This document shows, in pieces, positions 24,909 through 35,695 of a stretch of DNA of 64,000 nucleotides. The first letter of the stretch is position 1, and each line of letters starts with the position of its first letter. The notes beneath the pieces are model-generated. The model had not been told where the DNA came from. It did not search any database and worked only from the letters and a program-made list of their open reading frames with translations. Origin of the DNA: Auanema rhodensis (Eukaryota; Nematoda; Chromadorea; Rhabditida; Rhabditidae); contig OZ059895.1 in the NCBI GenBank assembly GCA_964057225.1, positions 14,809,001-14,873,000 on the forward strand, in the 5' to 3' direction. Both the position numbers and the translations under genes were made by a program.

Positions 24909-25003
24909 GGTTTAATTACCCAAGTTTGAGGTACTTTCCTGATTCAACCAGAAACATTCTGTGTTCGAATTAAATTTTGGAACGCTCTCCACTGGAGAGC
25001 AAC
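24909..25003 (+). ncRNA. sls-1: SL1 spliced-leader RNA, copy 3 (variant promoter)
   Basis: Leader, donor, Sm site and terminal hairpin (loop ACT) are intact. The body has CAGAAACATTCTG, weakening the small internal stem. The upstream block is the most diverged of the array (CACGTCTATGTGATACGACACGTGC where others read CACCCCAATGGGATACGGCGCC), so its expression may differ. Confidence 0.93.
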
Positions 25004-25398
25004 ATGAATCGAAAATCTTTAACAATATACTTAATTTTTTAAAATTCAAAATTGGCGCCAAATATGCAAAACATTAATTTTTGATGTTTTAAAAGAGGTG
25101 ATCGGTTGTATTCAGGCTGTATGAGAGGTTGTTCACAAACCTAAGTTCTAAGTAGCTCAGGCTCATATAATTTAAGAAGATAGCTGTTTATTCCTAAAAT
25201 TTCAGTAGAAAAGAGCGGTTATACACAGGCTCTATGGGAAATTGTCACAAATCTAGGCTGCTTTCTTGTTCAGGCTCTTACCCAGTACTCATTGTCTCGT
25301 GAAGAAAGGCAATCTCTATGTGGGTTAGAGGAAGACATAGCACCCCAATGGGATACGGCGCCTACATTGACGGCACTGGGAGGTGACACTGCAACTTC

Positions 25399-25493
25399 GG
25401 TTTAATTACCCAAGTTTGAGGTACTTTCCTGATTCAACCAGAATAATTCTGTGTTCGAATTAAATTTTGGAACGCTCTCCACCGGAGAGCAAC
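25399..25493 (+). ncRNA. sls-1: SL1 spliced-leader RNA, copy 4
   Basis: Intact leader, GT donor, Sm site and hairpin with an ACC loop. The sequence downstream of this copy (25494-25944) is the left arm of an inverted repeat whose partner follows the minus-strand copy 10. Confidence 0.95.
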
Positions 25494-25944
25494 AAGAATC
25501 GAAAATCTTTAACAGTATACTCAATTTTTCAAAATTCAAAATTGGCGCCAAATATGCAAAACATTCATTTTTGATGTTTTAAAAGAGGTGATCGGTTGTA
25601 TTCAGGCTGTATGAGAGGTTGTTCATAAATCTACGTTGCTTCTTGTTTGTAGTCAGATTGTATGGAAAGTATATAAGATTTTCGCAAATCTGTTTGTTAA
25701 CGTTTGTAAATATGAATTGATATTCCTTGTCAATTCCAAAAATTAAGATTTGTTGCCGGAAGAATATTTTTGTTTCGACAGATTGGTTAGTTTGATTATT
25801 GCAAGTTTTTTTTAATATCCTTATGAAATTGATGTTGTAAAGTCACACAATTTGATAAATTTTCATTAATTCTAAAGTTAATATATTCAAGTAATTCCTA
25901 AGTTAAATATAAAAATAGTTCTATATGAAATTAACAGAGTTCAT
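25399..25944. repeat. Inverted repeat, left arm (SL1 copy 4 plus downstream)
   Basis: This ~545-bp segment recurs as its reverse complement at 30918-31462 with scattered substitutions. Matching words include TGCCGGAAGAATAT against ATATTCTTCCGGCA and CTATATGAAATTAACAGAG against its complement near 30925. Confidence 0.88.
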
Positions 25945-26171
25945 CTAATTTCAAAAATTAGTTCTGATGGTATTTGCCATGTATAGGTAAATATCTTGAT
26001 AAGCAAAACAACAAGTCTTTGCATTCAACATACCATCATTTTAGTTGTCAACTGTGTCTTCGGTAATAATTCGAACAACTTCTCAGTTGTTGGATAATCC
26101 TTAGCATATCCAAGCATATTCCACTCAACTTGGCATCATTTAAAGTTTAGAAGTATGAGCTGTCGATATTT

Positions 26172-27337
26172 CTAAATATTATAAATTATTTGATTGATTT
26201 TTTTTTTAATACTCGGTTTAGCATTCATGAAGAATCCAAATAGAACTCTTCTATATTCTTTGTGTCCAAACAGTACTGTTGCTATATTAGCTATGCCATG
26301 GCAAGAATATGCTAGCAATCCAATAGATCCAATAAGTTTCGAATCAATAAGTACAGCGGATATGAGTGGAACAGACATTAGCAAGGCTGGAACAGTAATC
26401 TGAAGATACATATCGTATGTTATAAAGTTGAAAATTTTAACCGACTTGAAGAAACAGTGCCCATACTAGAGATTTTTGAAGTTTTCGAGTTCGTGCTGAT
26501 AAGTTAGTGGTAGATGAGTACAGCGTTCGTAAACAAACAGCAAATATAAATATCCATAATGCGAAGAGAGCCGTTACACCTATGATATAACTAACAGCTA
26601 GAAACATTTTTTGATTATTAGTTATTATAATAACATCATTATTCATGAGTAAAGGACCATAATTATGCTTACATATGTTATTTTCCTAGAAATACTATAT
26701 GAGAATGTTCAACAACAGATTAAAACTTTTAATTGAATGTAAATAGTTTGAAAAGCAGTTGAAGTTACCATATAAACATAAGCACAAAATATTAACCAAA
26801 AGCTATGTACAACTGCTACTGTCATATAATGACCAAATTTATTGAAATATAATGGATGTGAGTGTGTGATAATAGCTCTGGTTCGAAATATTAACATATG
26901 AGTATACATACTAACAACTTCTATAATGATTCTTATAACTTAAGAGCAACTTGAGCATATTTCATATACCTAAAGACAAGCTTGTTCCCACATAGAAAAG
27001 ATAAATTATAGGAACTTTCAAGCGAGAAGCTAAACCCATCTGACGAAATCCAGTTATAGCTGGATATACATCTAAAGACAAACAAACTCCAATGACAAAA
27101 TCTTGGAGTATAAAGCTTAAAATCATGATTATATGGATTTTAAAAGGAATAATTTGTATAATAAACTAACCATATGAGATGACAAATTAAAAACTTTTTG
27201 TAAGAAGATAATAGAGATGGTGAATAGTAAATTATTATATATAATGATAACATAGATAAAAGAAAGTTTATGGAAAATATTAAATATTGTAAAAATACAT
27301 ATAGGTTCGCATTTCCCATTTCCAATGATATACACAT
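26172..27337 (-). CDS. Nematode serpentine chemoreceptor, Srh/Str-like 7TM GPCR
   Basis: Five exons in phase: 27171-27337, 26970-27115, 26769-26917, 26446-26685 and 26172-26399, about 310 residues. Seven hydrophobic segments can be counted, starting with FLQYLIFSINFLLSML and ending with SIGLLAYSCHGIANIATVLF. The TM2 start (YKKFLICHLI...FILQDFVIGV), the pre-TM6 block TRKLQKSLVWALFLQITVP and the TM7 tail HGIANIATVLFGHKEYRRV are the marks of nematode Srh/Str-superfamily receptors, which sit in sensory cilia and detect chemical cues. The start ATG at 27337 was chosen because the longer frame begins at TTG. One donor (CAA|GTCGGT) is weak. It lies alone between the two SL1 blocks. Confidence 0.82.
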
Positions 27338-27949
27338 AGTTAACAAAAAATGATGAAATAATCAATCAAAATTTAAAATAAGCAAAAACATATGATTGAT
27401 TTTGAATTTCAAGTATTACAAATTTCATCCTTCACGTATTTTTTTCGTATTCATTTTTTGGGCGGAAAAATCAACATTTATGCAAATGTGAAACTTGACA
27501 TACTATTTTTGTTTTTTTGATAAGCTTCAATTATGAATTACAAAAAAGATAACGGGAATTATCACATAATATATAATGCATTTATCAAATATTTTTGTTT
27601 CAATAACATACTAATCATATTAATATATAAGACTGGTACAAAATTTTTCATAACCTCAACAACAACTCTATAATAATACTAATCGTATGTTAATCTATTT
27701 TTAATGAAACGCGTACATTTAAACTGATTGTACAAGAAGTTAAGAAGATTTCACAATGAGATTCATTGGATTTCCAAATTTCAAATATGTGAATCATTTT
27801 TGCAATATAGTGTTCTAGTGATAGCGAACATCATTATAGTTATTCAAATGATAAATGAAAATATTAAAGAAACAAAATAGAAATAATCGTTTAATTCTCG
27901 AAAATGGAAATTTTAATATTTCTTTTGTGTTTTTTTTTGGATAAAAGAA

Positions 27950-28665
27950 TAACAACTACAGTGCATGTACTTATGTGTGTTACTATTTCTTGTATTTAAG
28001 ACGAATATTTTGCGTTATCGATAGACATATCACATCTTTAATTTGAATTTCATATCAAAAATAATATTTTAGATATGAAATCTGTTATTCTTACTGTTTT
28101 TCTTATTGGCTATGCTATTGCTATTGATACAACCACCATAGAACCTAAGCGTAAGTTTACGCAGTTTTCAACTTATGAATTTTGGTATTCAAGCTGTTTG
28201 CTCTGGGAAAAACACTGAGTGGAGAGAATGTACCAACCTTTGTGGAAAACAACGTTGTGAAGATCTCAAGAGTGTAAGTTAAAAAAATATATCATTGATA
28301 GTGCGATGACAATAGAATGTCGGTTGTTTCTCCCTTCGTTGTGGCCCACCTGCATGTGTTTGTAAAGATGGATACGTTTTCGCTTCCAATGATGCTTCTG
28401 AAGGATGTGTACCTAGAGAAACATGCTTGTAATAATATGCAATATAACTATATTTTAATTTTAATTTTCGGCGATTGGTTAGACAGAAGAACAGAAATCC
28501 TCAATAAAATGCTCACTTCGATTATAAAACAATTTAAAATTAAGAGTTCTGATGTTTATATTTAAAATGTGAAAATAAAGATTTTAACATAGCACTAGCA
28601 CTGTCTGGTAAAGAGACGCAATCTCTATGTGCGTTAGAGGCAACCACAGCACCCCAATGGGATAC
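27950..28665. repeat. Inverted repeat, TIL copy A arm
   Basis: The TIL gene with its upstream and downstream sequence recurs inverted at about 31520-32215. Intron 1 (43 bp) is identical in both copies; the left copy has extra bases near 27960-27975. Confidence 0.88.
28075..28432 (+). CDS. TIL-domain serine protease inhibitor, copy A
   Basis: Three exons in phase: 28075-28150, 28194-28273, 28316-28432. A signal peptide (MKSVILTVFLIGYAIA) and short linker lead into a domain with exactly ten cysteines in trypsin inhibitor-like order (CSGKNTEWREC, CGKQRC, CFSLRCGPPACVC, CVPRETC), the fold of Ascaris-type inhibitors held by five disulfides. The reactive loop lies between the fifth and sixth cysteines and reads FSLR. 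It is expected to be secreted and to block a serine protease, from self, host or microbe. A polyadenylation signal AATAAA is at 28574. The SL1 right block begins directly downstream. Confidence 0.9.
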
Positions 28666-28707
28666 GGCGCCCACATTGAAGGCACTGGGAGGTGACACTG
28701 CATCTTT
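28645..28707 (+). promoter_or_regulatory. Conserved SL1 upstream promoter block (example, copy 5)
   Basis: All ten SL1 genes share a conserved ~63-bp block just before the leader, made of CACAGCACCCCAATGGG (about -63 to -47) and a second box CACTGGGAGGTGACACTGC (about -25 to -7). Nematode SL RNA genes use a proximal sequence element at roughly -65 to -45 to recruit RNA polymerase II through SNAPc; the outer box is the natural candidate. The assignment is by position only. Confidence 0.6.
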
Positions 28708-28802
28708 GGTTTAATTACCCAAGTTTGAGGTACTTTCCTGATTCAACCAGAATAATTCTGTGTTCAATTTAAATTTTGGAACGCTCTCCATTGGAGAGCA
28801 AC
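28708..28802 (+). ncRNA. sls-1: SL1 spliced-leader RNA, copy 5
   Basis: Intact leader, donor, Sm site (AATTTTGG) and 7-bp hairpin with ATT loop. The stretch before the Sm site reads TTCAATTTAAA instead of TTCGAATTAAA, shared only with copy 8. Confidence 0.95.
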
Positions 28803-29084
28803 ATGAATCGAAAATCTATAGATAAAGCAGTTCGTTTGATTTTTAAAATTGAAAAATCAATGAGAACTATAATCATTTTAGGAATTGTAGTTGAGATGAG
28901 CGGTTGTATTCCGGCTGTATGAAAGGTTGTTCTCAAATCTAAGCTCGATGTAGCCTACGCGTGTGCATGACCCATGGTGTCAAGTCAAGAGAGACGGTCT
29001 TTATCAAGTTTGGGGGAGAGACACAGCACCCCAATGGGATACGGCGCCCACATTGAACGCACTGGGAGGTGACACTGCATCTTC

Positions 29085-29179
29085 GGTTTAATTACCCAAG
29101 TTTGAGGTACTTTCCTGATTCAACCAGAATAATTCTGTGTTCGAATTAAATTTTGGAACGCTCTCCATTGGAGAGCAAC
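29085..29179 (+). ncRNA. sls-1: SL1 spliced-leader RNA, copy 6
   Basis: Intact leader, donor, Sm site and hairpin (ATT loop); body as in copy 1. It lies 377 bp after copy 5 in a short-type unit. Confidence 0.96.
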
Positions 29180-29569
29180 ATGAATCGAAAATCTATAGAT
29201 AAATCAGTTCGTTTGATTTTTAAAATTGAAAAATCAATGAGAACGATAATCATTTTAGGAATTGTAGTTGAGATGAGCGGTTGTATTCAGGCTGAAAGGT
29301 TGTTCTCAAATTTAAGTTCTAAGTAGCTCAGGCTCATATAATTTAAGAAGATAGCTGTTCATTTCTAAAATTTCAGTAGAAAAAAGCGGTTATACACAGG
29401 CTCTATGGGGAAATTGTCACAAATCTAGGCTGCTTTCTTGTTCAGGCTCTTATGCAGTAGTCATTGTCTGGTGAAGAGAGCAATCTCTATGTGGGTTAGA
29501 GGCAGACACAGCACCCCAATGGGATACGGCGCCCACATTGAAGGCACTGGGAGGTGACACTGCATCTTC

Positions 29570-29664
29570 GGTTTAATTACCCAAGTTTGAGGTACTTTCC
29601 TGATTCAACCAGAATAATTCTGTGTTCGAATTAAATTTTGGAACGCTCTCCACTGGAGAGCAAC
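29570..29664 (+). ncRNA. sls-1: SL1 spliced-leader RNA, copy 7
   Basis: Intact leader, donor, Sm site and hairpin with ACT loop; first of three consecutive long-type units. Confidence 0.96.
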
Positions 29665-30053
29665 ATGAATCAAATGTCTTTAGATAAATCAGTTCGTTTG
29701 ATTTTTAAAATTGAAAAATCAATGAGAACTATAATCATTTTAGGAATTGTAGTTGAGATGAGCGGTTGTATTCAGGCTGAAAGGTTGTTCTCAAATTTAA
29801 GTTCTAAGTAGCTCAGGCTCATATAATTTAAGAAGATAGCTGTTTATTTCTAAAATTTCAGTAGAAAAGAGCGGTTATACACAGGCTCTATGGGAAATTG
29901 TCACAAATCTAGGCTGCTTTCTTGTTCAGGCTCTTATGCAGTAGTCATTGTCTGGTGAAGAGAGCAATCTCTATGTGGGTTAGAGGCAGACACAGCACCC
30001 CAATGGGATACGGCGCCCACATTGAAGGCACTGGGAGGTGACACTGCATCTTT

Positions 30054-30148
30054 GGTTTAATTACCCAAGTTTGAGGTACTTTCCTGATTCAACCAGAATA
30101 ATTCTGTGTTCAATTTAAATTTTGGAACGCTCTCCATTGGAGAGCAAC
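30054..30148 (+). ncRNA. sls-1: SL1 spliced-leader RNA, copy 8
   Basis: Intact leader, donor, Sm site and hairpin (ATT loop). Shares the TTCAATTTAAA variant with copy 5, pointing to exchange between units of the array. Confidence 0.96.
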
Positions 30149-30537
30149 ATGAATCGAAAATCTATAGATAAAGCAGTTCGTTTGATTTTTAAAATTGAAA
30201 AATCAATGAGAACTATAATCATTTTAGGAATTGTAGTTGAGATGAGCGGTTGTATTCAGGCTGAAAGGTTGTTCTCAAATTTAAGTTCTAAGTAGCTCAG
30301 GCTCATATAATTTAAGAAGATAGCTGTTTATTTCTAAAATTTCAGTAGAAAAGAGCGGTTATACACAGGCTCTATGGGAAATTGTCACAAATCTAGGCTG
30401 CTTTCTTGTTCAGGCTTTTATGCAGTAGTCATTGTCTGGTGAAGAGAGCAATCTCTATGTGGGTTAGAGGCAGACACAGCACCCCAATGGGATACGGCGC
30501 CCACATTGAAGGCACTGGGAGGTGACACTGCATCTTT

Positions 30538-30632
30538 GGTTTAATTACCCAAGTTTGAGGTACTTTCCTGATTCAACCAGAATAATTCTGTGTTCGAATT
30601 AAATTTTGGAACGCTCTCCATTGGAGAGCAAC
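30538..30632 (+). ncRNA. sls-1: SL1 spliced-leader RNA, copy 9
   Basis: Intact leader, donor, Sm site and hairpin (ATT loop). Last plus-strand copy; its downstream sequence follows the pattern after copies 3 and 4 (ATTGGCGCCAAATATG). Confidence 0.96.
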
Positions 30633-30917
30633 TTGAATCGAAAATCTTTAACAATATACTTAATTTTTTAAAATTCAAAATTGGCGCCAAATATGCAAAA
30701 CATTCATTTTTGATGTTTCAAAAGAGGTGATCGGTTGTATTCAGGCTGTATGAGAGGTTGTTCACAAACCTAAGTTCTAAGTAGCTCAGGCTCATATAAT
30801 TTAAGAAGATAGCTGTGGCATCAATGCACCTCCTATTCGTTCCGAAATTTATTCGTTCATAGTGAGGAATATTCAAGATAAACATCTTTCTGATTTGGGC
30901 AATTTCAAATTTTTAAA

Positions 30918-31462
30918 ATGAACTCTGTTAATTTCATATAGAACTATTTCTATATTTAACTTAGGAATTACTTGAATATATTAACTTTAGAATTAATGAA
31001 AATTTATCAAATTATGTGACTTTACAACATCTATTTCATAAGGATATTAAAAAAAACTTGCAATAATCAAACTAACCAATCTGTCGAAACAACATATTCT
31101 TCCGGCAACAAATCTTAATTTTTGGAATTGACAAGGAATATCAATTCATATTTACAAACGTTAACAAACAGATTTGCGAAAATCTTATATACTTTCCATA
31201 CAATCTGACTACAAACAAGAAGCAACGTAGATTTATGAACAACCTCTCATACAGCCTCAATACAACCGATCACCTCTTTTAAAACATCAAAAATGAATGT
31301 TTTGCATATTTGGCGCCAATTTTGAATTTTGAAAAATAAAGTCTACTGTTAAAGAATTTCGATTCATGTTGCTCTCCAATGGAGAGCGTTCCAAAATTTA
31401 ATTCGAACACAGAATTATTCTGGTTGAATCAGGAAAGTACCTCAAACTTGGGTAATTAAACC
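30918..31462. repeat. Inverted repeat, right arm (SL1 copy 10 plus downstream)
   Basis: Reverse complement of 25399-25944 with scattered changes. With its partner it would allow a very long hairpin or intramolecular recombination across about 5 kb. Confidence 0.88.
31368..31462 (-). ncRNA. sls-1: SL1 spliced-leader RNA, copy 10 (minus strand)
   Basis: The only inverted copy. On the minus strand it has the intact 22-nt leader (31462 down to 31441), GT donor, Sm site and 7-bp hairpin with ATT loop. Its upstream block shares ACGACACGTGCATTGATGCC with copy 3, the two differing from the rest of the array in the same way. Confidence 0.95.
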
Positions 31463-31519
31463 GAAGATTCAGTGTCACCTCCCAGTGGCATCAATGCACG
31501 TGTCGTATCCCATTGGGGT

Positions 31520-32215
31520 GCTGTGTCTGCCTCTAACGCACATAGAGATTGCGTCTCTTTACCAGACAGTGCTAGTGCTATGTTAAAATCTTTATTTTCA
31601 CATTTTAAATATAAACATCAGAACTCTTAATTTTAAATTGTTTTATAATCGAAGTGAGCGTCTGATTGTGGATTTCTGTGCTTCTTTTAATTTATCCAAT
31701 CGTCTAAAATTAAAATTAAAATATAGTTATATTGCATATTATTACAAGCAAGTTTCTCTTCGTACACAACCTTCGGAAGCCTCATTAGAAAGGAAAACGT
31801 GCCCTTCTTTACATACACATGCAGGTGGGCCACAACGAAGGGAGAAACAACCGCCAACCTATTATCATTCAACTATTAACCATATATTTCAATAACTTAC
31901 ATTTTTAAAGTTGTCACAACGTTTTTCTCCACAAAGGTTGCTACATTCTCTCCACTCAGTGTTTTTTCCAGAGCAAACAGCTTGAATACCAAAATTCATA
32001 AGTTGAAAACTGCGTAAACTTACGCTTAGGTTCTATGGTGGTTGTATCAATAGCAATAGCATAGCCAATAAGAAAAACAGTAAGAATAACAGATTTCATA
32101 TCTAAAATATTATTTTTGATATGAAATTCAAATTAAAGATGTGATATGTCTATCGATAACGCAAAATATTCGTCTTAAATACAAGAAATAGTAACACACT
32201 GCAGTTGTTATTCTT
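31520..32215. repeat. Inverted repeat, TIL copy B arm
   Basis: Reverse complement of about 27950-28665, containing TIL copy B and its flanks. It abuts the SL1 copy 10 arm, so the right side is one continuous inverted TIL + SL1 unit of about 1.3 kb. Confidence 0.88.
31742..32099 (-). CDS. TIL-domain serine protease inhibitor, copy B
   Basis: Three exons, 32024-32099, 31901-31980 and 31742-31858, of exactly the same lengths as copy A. The signal-peptide exon is identical to copy A, and so is intron 1, but the mature domain differs at many residues (for example CSNLCGEKRCDNFKN against CTNLCGKQRCEDLKS, and EGHVFLSNEASEGCVRR against DGYVFASNDASEGCVPR). All ten cysteines and the reactive loop FSLR are kept. 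Expected to be a secreted serine protease inhibitor. Confidence 0.9.
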
Positions 32216-32530
32216 TTCTCAAGCCTAACAACTGTTATAAGAACAAAAGAAATTAATTGAAAATAAACGAAATATCAATGAAAATTTCCATTTTCGAGAA
32301 TTAATCGATTATTCGCTCTTGTTTCTTTAATATGAACAATTATATTAGTTAGTGAAGGATTGTTACACTTTGCATTCGAATGAATGCCGCTTATTTCGGA
32401 AAAAAAAGAAAAAAACTATAACGATAGATATCAATAGGTAAACAACTTTTATTTTTTTATACAACAGTCAATCAATCATATAATCTCAACAAATAGAACA
32501 TAACAAATCTAAACTCTTTTGTACTAATAT

Positions 32531-33218
32531 CTAGAAAATTTTCTTGAACCAGCTTGGCCGTTCCTTATTTAATTCTAAAACTCTTTTTCCTTTCAGTACA
32601 CCATCATCAAGAACATCATCCATGAATCTAACGAATACCTATAAAAATAAGAATAAAGCTAACTTTACTAGAAACTTATTCACCGGTTTATCCTGCTTTT
32701 CTCCTTTGTATGGATTATAGTCCATCATTTTCTGTTTGATTTCGTTAGTTAACTCCCGAACCTAGGTGAATACTTACTATCCATTAGAAAAAAGCTTATG
32801 TATACCTTGTTATAACAAGTTCCACAGATGGTGCCAGTTTGATGGAACCCACCACAAGATTTACAAGTTATCAAGTCTTCAGTAGGAGACAATAATCTTG
32901 TGTATGAGAATTTACGAGTTATTTTCTTTGCTGAAATAGTGAGGAACCATATTCAGAAGTCACCTTCTAAATCTTACGTTTACTAGTTCGGAACTTCGGT
33001 ACACCCCAAAGTATTCTACAGTCATTGATTATATTCTCAAGGGAATATGAGTTAGAAGCAGTGATAGGAACAGATGATGTGGTCAAATTCAATGCTGGTG
33101 CTGAACATATCAATATTGATAGAAATACCCAAAAACTATTTTAACCTAGTGGGGGAACTCTTGGAAAACCCAGCAGCTCATCTACAACATATCTAATTTG
33201 TCTAATTGCACGCAACAT
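32531..33218 (-). CDS. mrpl-32: Mitochondrial ribosomal protein L32 (bL32m)
   Basis: Five exons in phase: 33146-33218, 32984-33100, 32806-32930, 32684-32761 and 32531-32638. bL32m is a zinc-binding protein of the mitochondrial large ribosomal subunit. Seen: a basic N-terminal targeting region (MLRAIRQIRY), the zinc motif CKSCGGFHQTGTICGTC, and the C-terminal GKRVLELNKERPSWF, which matches the end of human MRPL32. The splice acceptor CTTTCAG directly abuts the ATG, as expected for a trans-spliced gene with no other 5' UTR. It follows rpn-3 on the same strand, 215 bp after the rpn-3 stop, which suggests an operon. Confidence 0.92.
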
Positions 33219-33433
33219 CTGAAAGCTATGTGTAGACTATGTATATAGCATAATAAAGAAGGTTCATAAATAAGTTTTCTGATTTCAACAGATCTTGAAG
33301 AAACAAAACATAAACCACATTGACACGTATATTTACCAAAATACATTTACATTTTTGAGGAAACATTAAAAAGGTTTACGCCCAACGTTAAACCAGTAAT
33401 GCAATAAAATAAAATAAAAAAGAAATAAATTAT

Positions 33434-35526
33434 TTAGAAATCGTCATCGTCATCCTCGGCCATTTCTTTAGCGAATTCAAGCTCCTGAGAAAGAGTAATA
33501 ACAGATATTTACATCAATTCTAATCAAACCTGTTGCTCTCTCTCTCTTTGAGCTTCGATGCTTTCTACCTCAAGCTTATTCTTTGGTGGGAAACGAAGAG
33601 CTTTAACAGCTTGATTGTGAAGTTCCAAGCAATATCTGAATAAATTAATAAACTTTCTGTTAACCCCGAACACTATTATAATTACCTAATTCTGGAATCG
33701 AAGTGATCTAATGGTTCAGTAGTTCTGTACACATCAGCCGTTTCAGAACTGCGCATGTATCTCTCACCATCTTTAGTATCAGAAGTAATGAAAGCGTCAA
33801 TAGCGCCGGTAGCAATGGCTTTAGCAACCTGTATAGAAACAGATGAGAATAATCATAAGCTTTTTAAAACATACCATGTATTCTGTATCAACTTCACTGT
33901 TGATCTGAAGTTTCTTTCCAATATCCTAAAAACATAAAAACTTGAATGAACAATATAGCAAAAACTCACTTTAATGGCAATCTTAGAATAAGCGAGAGAA
34001 ATTTGCTTAACAGCAGTTTTGATCACATTTTGTCTCAATCTTACAATTAAAGTCAATGTCTCATCTGTCTCGAACTGAAAGATTTCGAGCATTATTTTTT
34101 AAACATAAAGTATTCATACAGTTGTTCCATACTGTTCAAGAACTTTATTGAAATGAACAAGATCACCAATACGAACAGCTGAAATGGAGGGTCAGAATTT
34201 ATAAATTAATTCATATACCTTGGGTGAGCTCAAGATAAGGAGCCAAACACTTTCTGTAAATTGGTTGACGGAAAATAGATCTTTCAGGAATTTCTCCTTG
34301 AAGCAACCCGATTACAACAACCCATTTTTGAGCATTTTGTTTAAAACCAATGGCTGCCTCTTGAGGAGCCTTGCGCATAGCCTGGAATGATATCAGTTAA
34401 GCAATTTATGATAAAATTGAGCAACCTGAAGAAAATATCCAGCAGCAGCAGCGTAGTCAAGTTGAAGAGCCTGGATTCTTCCTTGGTAATAGAGATAACG
34501 AGCGAGATCGTTGTTATTGGCATTATCAGGGAATGACACCTAAATATTATCAATTTCACACTGAAATAAACAACAATAGCTTACTTTAGACACAAGCTTA
34601 GCAGCAGATTGGTATTGTTTATTTAATAAATAGCATCGCAACAAAGTGTAGATTAGAGTTGCTTGAGATTCATTCAAACGACGTAAAGTAGCAGTACGAA
34701 GACGAGCATTAAAGTAACTAAATGTTGACAGACTTAGTAATATATTTAAAACATATCGAATACCTGACAAGCTCGTTAAAACGTCCGAGTCTTTCATGAA
34801 TTAAAGCCAAATAGAAGTAGCCTTTAGCTACAATAGCATCAAGAGATCTCTTCTCATTCTGATCGACTTAAAAAAAAGTTTGAATAATCAAGCGTGCTTT
34901 GTGCATACCTCGGCTAATGAGGAGCTCAGCAGCTTCTTTAGCTTCATTCAATTTATTCTGGTCTATCAAATAAACGATTACAAGCAGATTTACATAGAGA
35001 TCAGACTCCACAGAAGAAAACACTCTCTTAGCGGGTCTAGGAGACCTGAAGAATGATAACATTGTAAGAACAAAAGTAAAAACATACTTTGCTGGTTTTG
35101 GATCGACATCCATTTTTTGCTCAGTAGTAGCAGCCAAAGCAGAAGCAGGAGCAGGTACCCATTGCAGAAGAGTATCACGATGAATTACAGTTTGAGTAGA
35201 GTGAGTAGAGAGGAGTTTGTTAAGAACCTATGAGACGATGACAAATGATACAACAATATAACTCATACTTCATTATTCAATTGTTTTCTGGATTGATGCA
35301 GAACCTGTAGCACTCTTCCCATAAAATGAGATTCTCCACGATCAAGAAGAGAGCAGTGCTCACGAAGATCTAAGATTATAAACTGATTAAAATACGAAAA
35401 TTAGTATAATATCATACTCTCAAGAGCAATTGTGTTCAAATCTTTTGGCTGTTCTTCCTTTTCTTTTTGCTCATCAACTTCCATATTTTCAACATTTTGC
35501 ACTTTAGTATTAGCTATAGGTGCCAT
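33434..35526 (-). CDS. rpn-3: 26S proteasome non-ATPase subunit Rpn3/PSMD3
   Basis: A multi-exon gene starting at the ATG at 35524-35526 ([20 protein letters not shown]) and ending at 33434. Rpn3 is a PCI-domain lid subunit of the 19S regulatory particle. Family blocks seen in order: [100 protein letters not shown]-type segment, and the typical acidic end [16 protein letters not shown]. Introns are about 45-60 bp. The acceptor TATTATAG lies five bases before the start codon. It shares a short divergent promoter with hsp-110 and runs head to tail into mrpl-32. Confidence 0.94.
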
Positions 35527-35695
35527 GTCCCCTATAATACAAATATATATATAAATATAAAACTTAAATCATAAAATAAATAAAAATGAGAAGACATAGA
35601 AGTTATTTAAAATTGCCGCATATAATTCTGGGCGTGGCTAGCTGATATATAACTGTGCAGCAATTGCTAGTATAAGGTCCCACAAGGAAATATTT

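Larger units (their letters stand above)
23850..25640 (+). repeat. SL1 RNA gene array, left block (4 genes)
   Basis: Tandem units of about 377 bp or about 490 bp, each with one SL1 RNA gene at 24154, 24531, 24909 and 25399. Shared spacer words include ATTGGCGCCAAATATG, GATGAGCGGTTGTATTC and GCCTACGCGTGTGCATGACC. The first unit is degenerate at its left edge. No 5S rRNA gene is recognisable in any spacer. Confidence 0.9.
28595..30830 (+). repeat. SL1 RNA gene array, right block (5 genes)
   Basis: Five tandem units with SL1 genes at 28708, 29085, 29570, 30054 and 30538. The first spacing is 377 bp, the others 484-485 bp, so two unit types alternate: the short type with GCCTACGCGTGTGCATGACC, the long type with GAGCGGTTATACACAGGCTC. 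The last three units are nearly identical. No 5S rRNA gene is seen. Confidence 0.92.

Noticed and set aside
28317-28565. Open frame overlapping TIL copy A
   Set aside because: It is a shifted reading of the third TIL exon and its 3' UTR; the ten-cysteine frame is clearly the real one.
23850-30830. CRISPR-like direct repeats
   Set aside because: Units of 377-490 bp with an internal SL1 RNA gene are a tandem gene array; there are no short repeat-spacer patterns and the genome is eukaryotic.
31638-31895. Plus-strand open frame opposite TIL copy B
   Set aside because: Antisense shadow of the minus-strand TIL gene with no splice or codon support.
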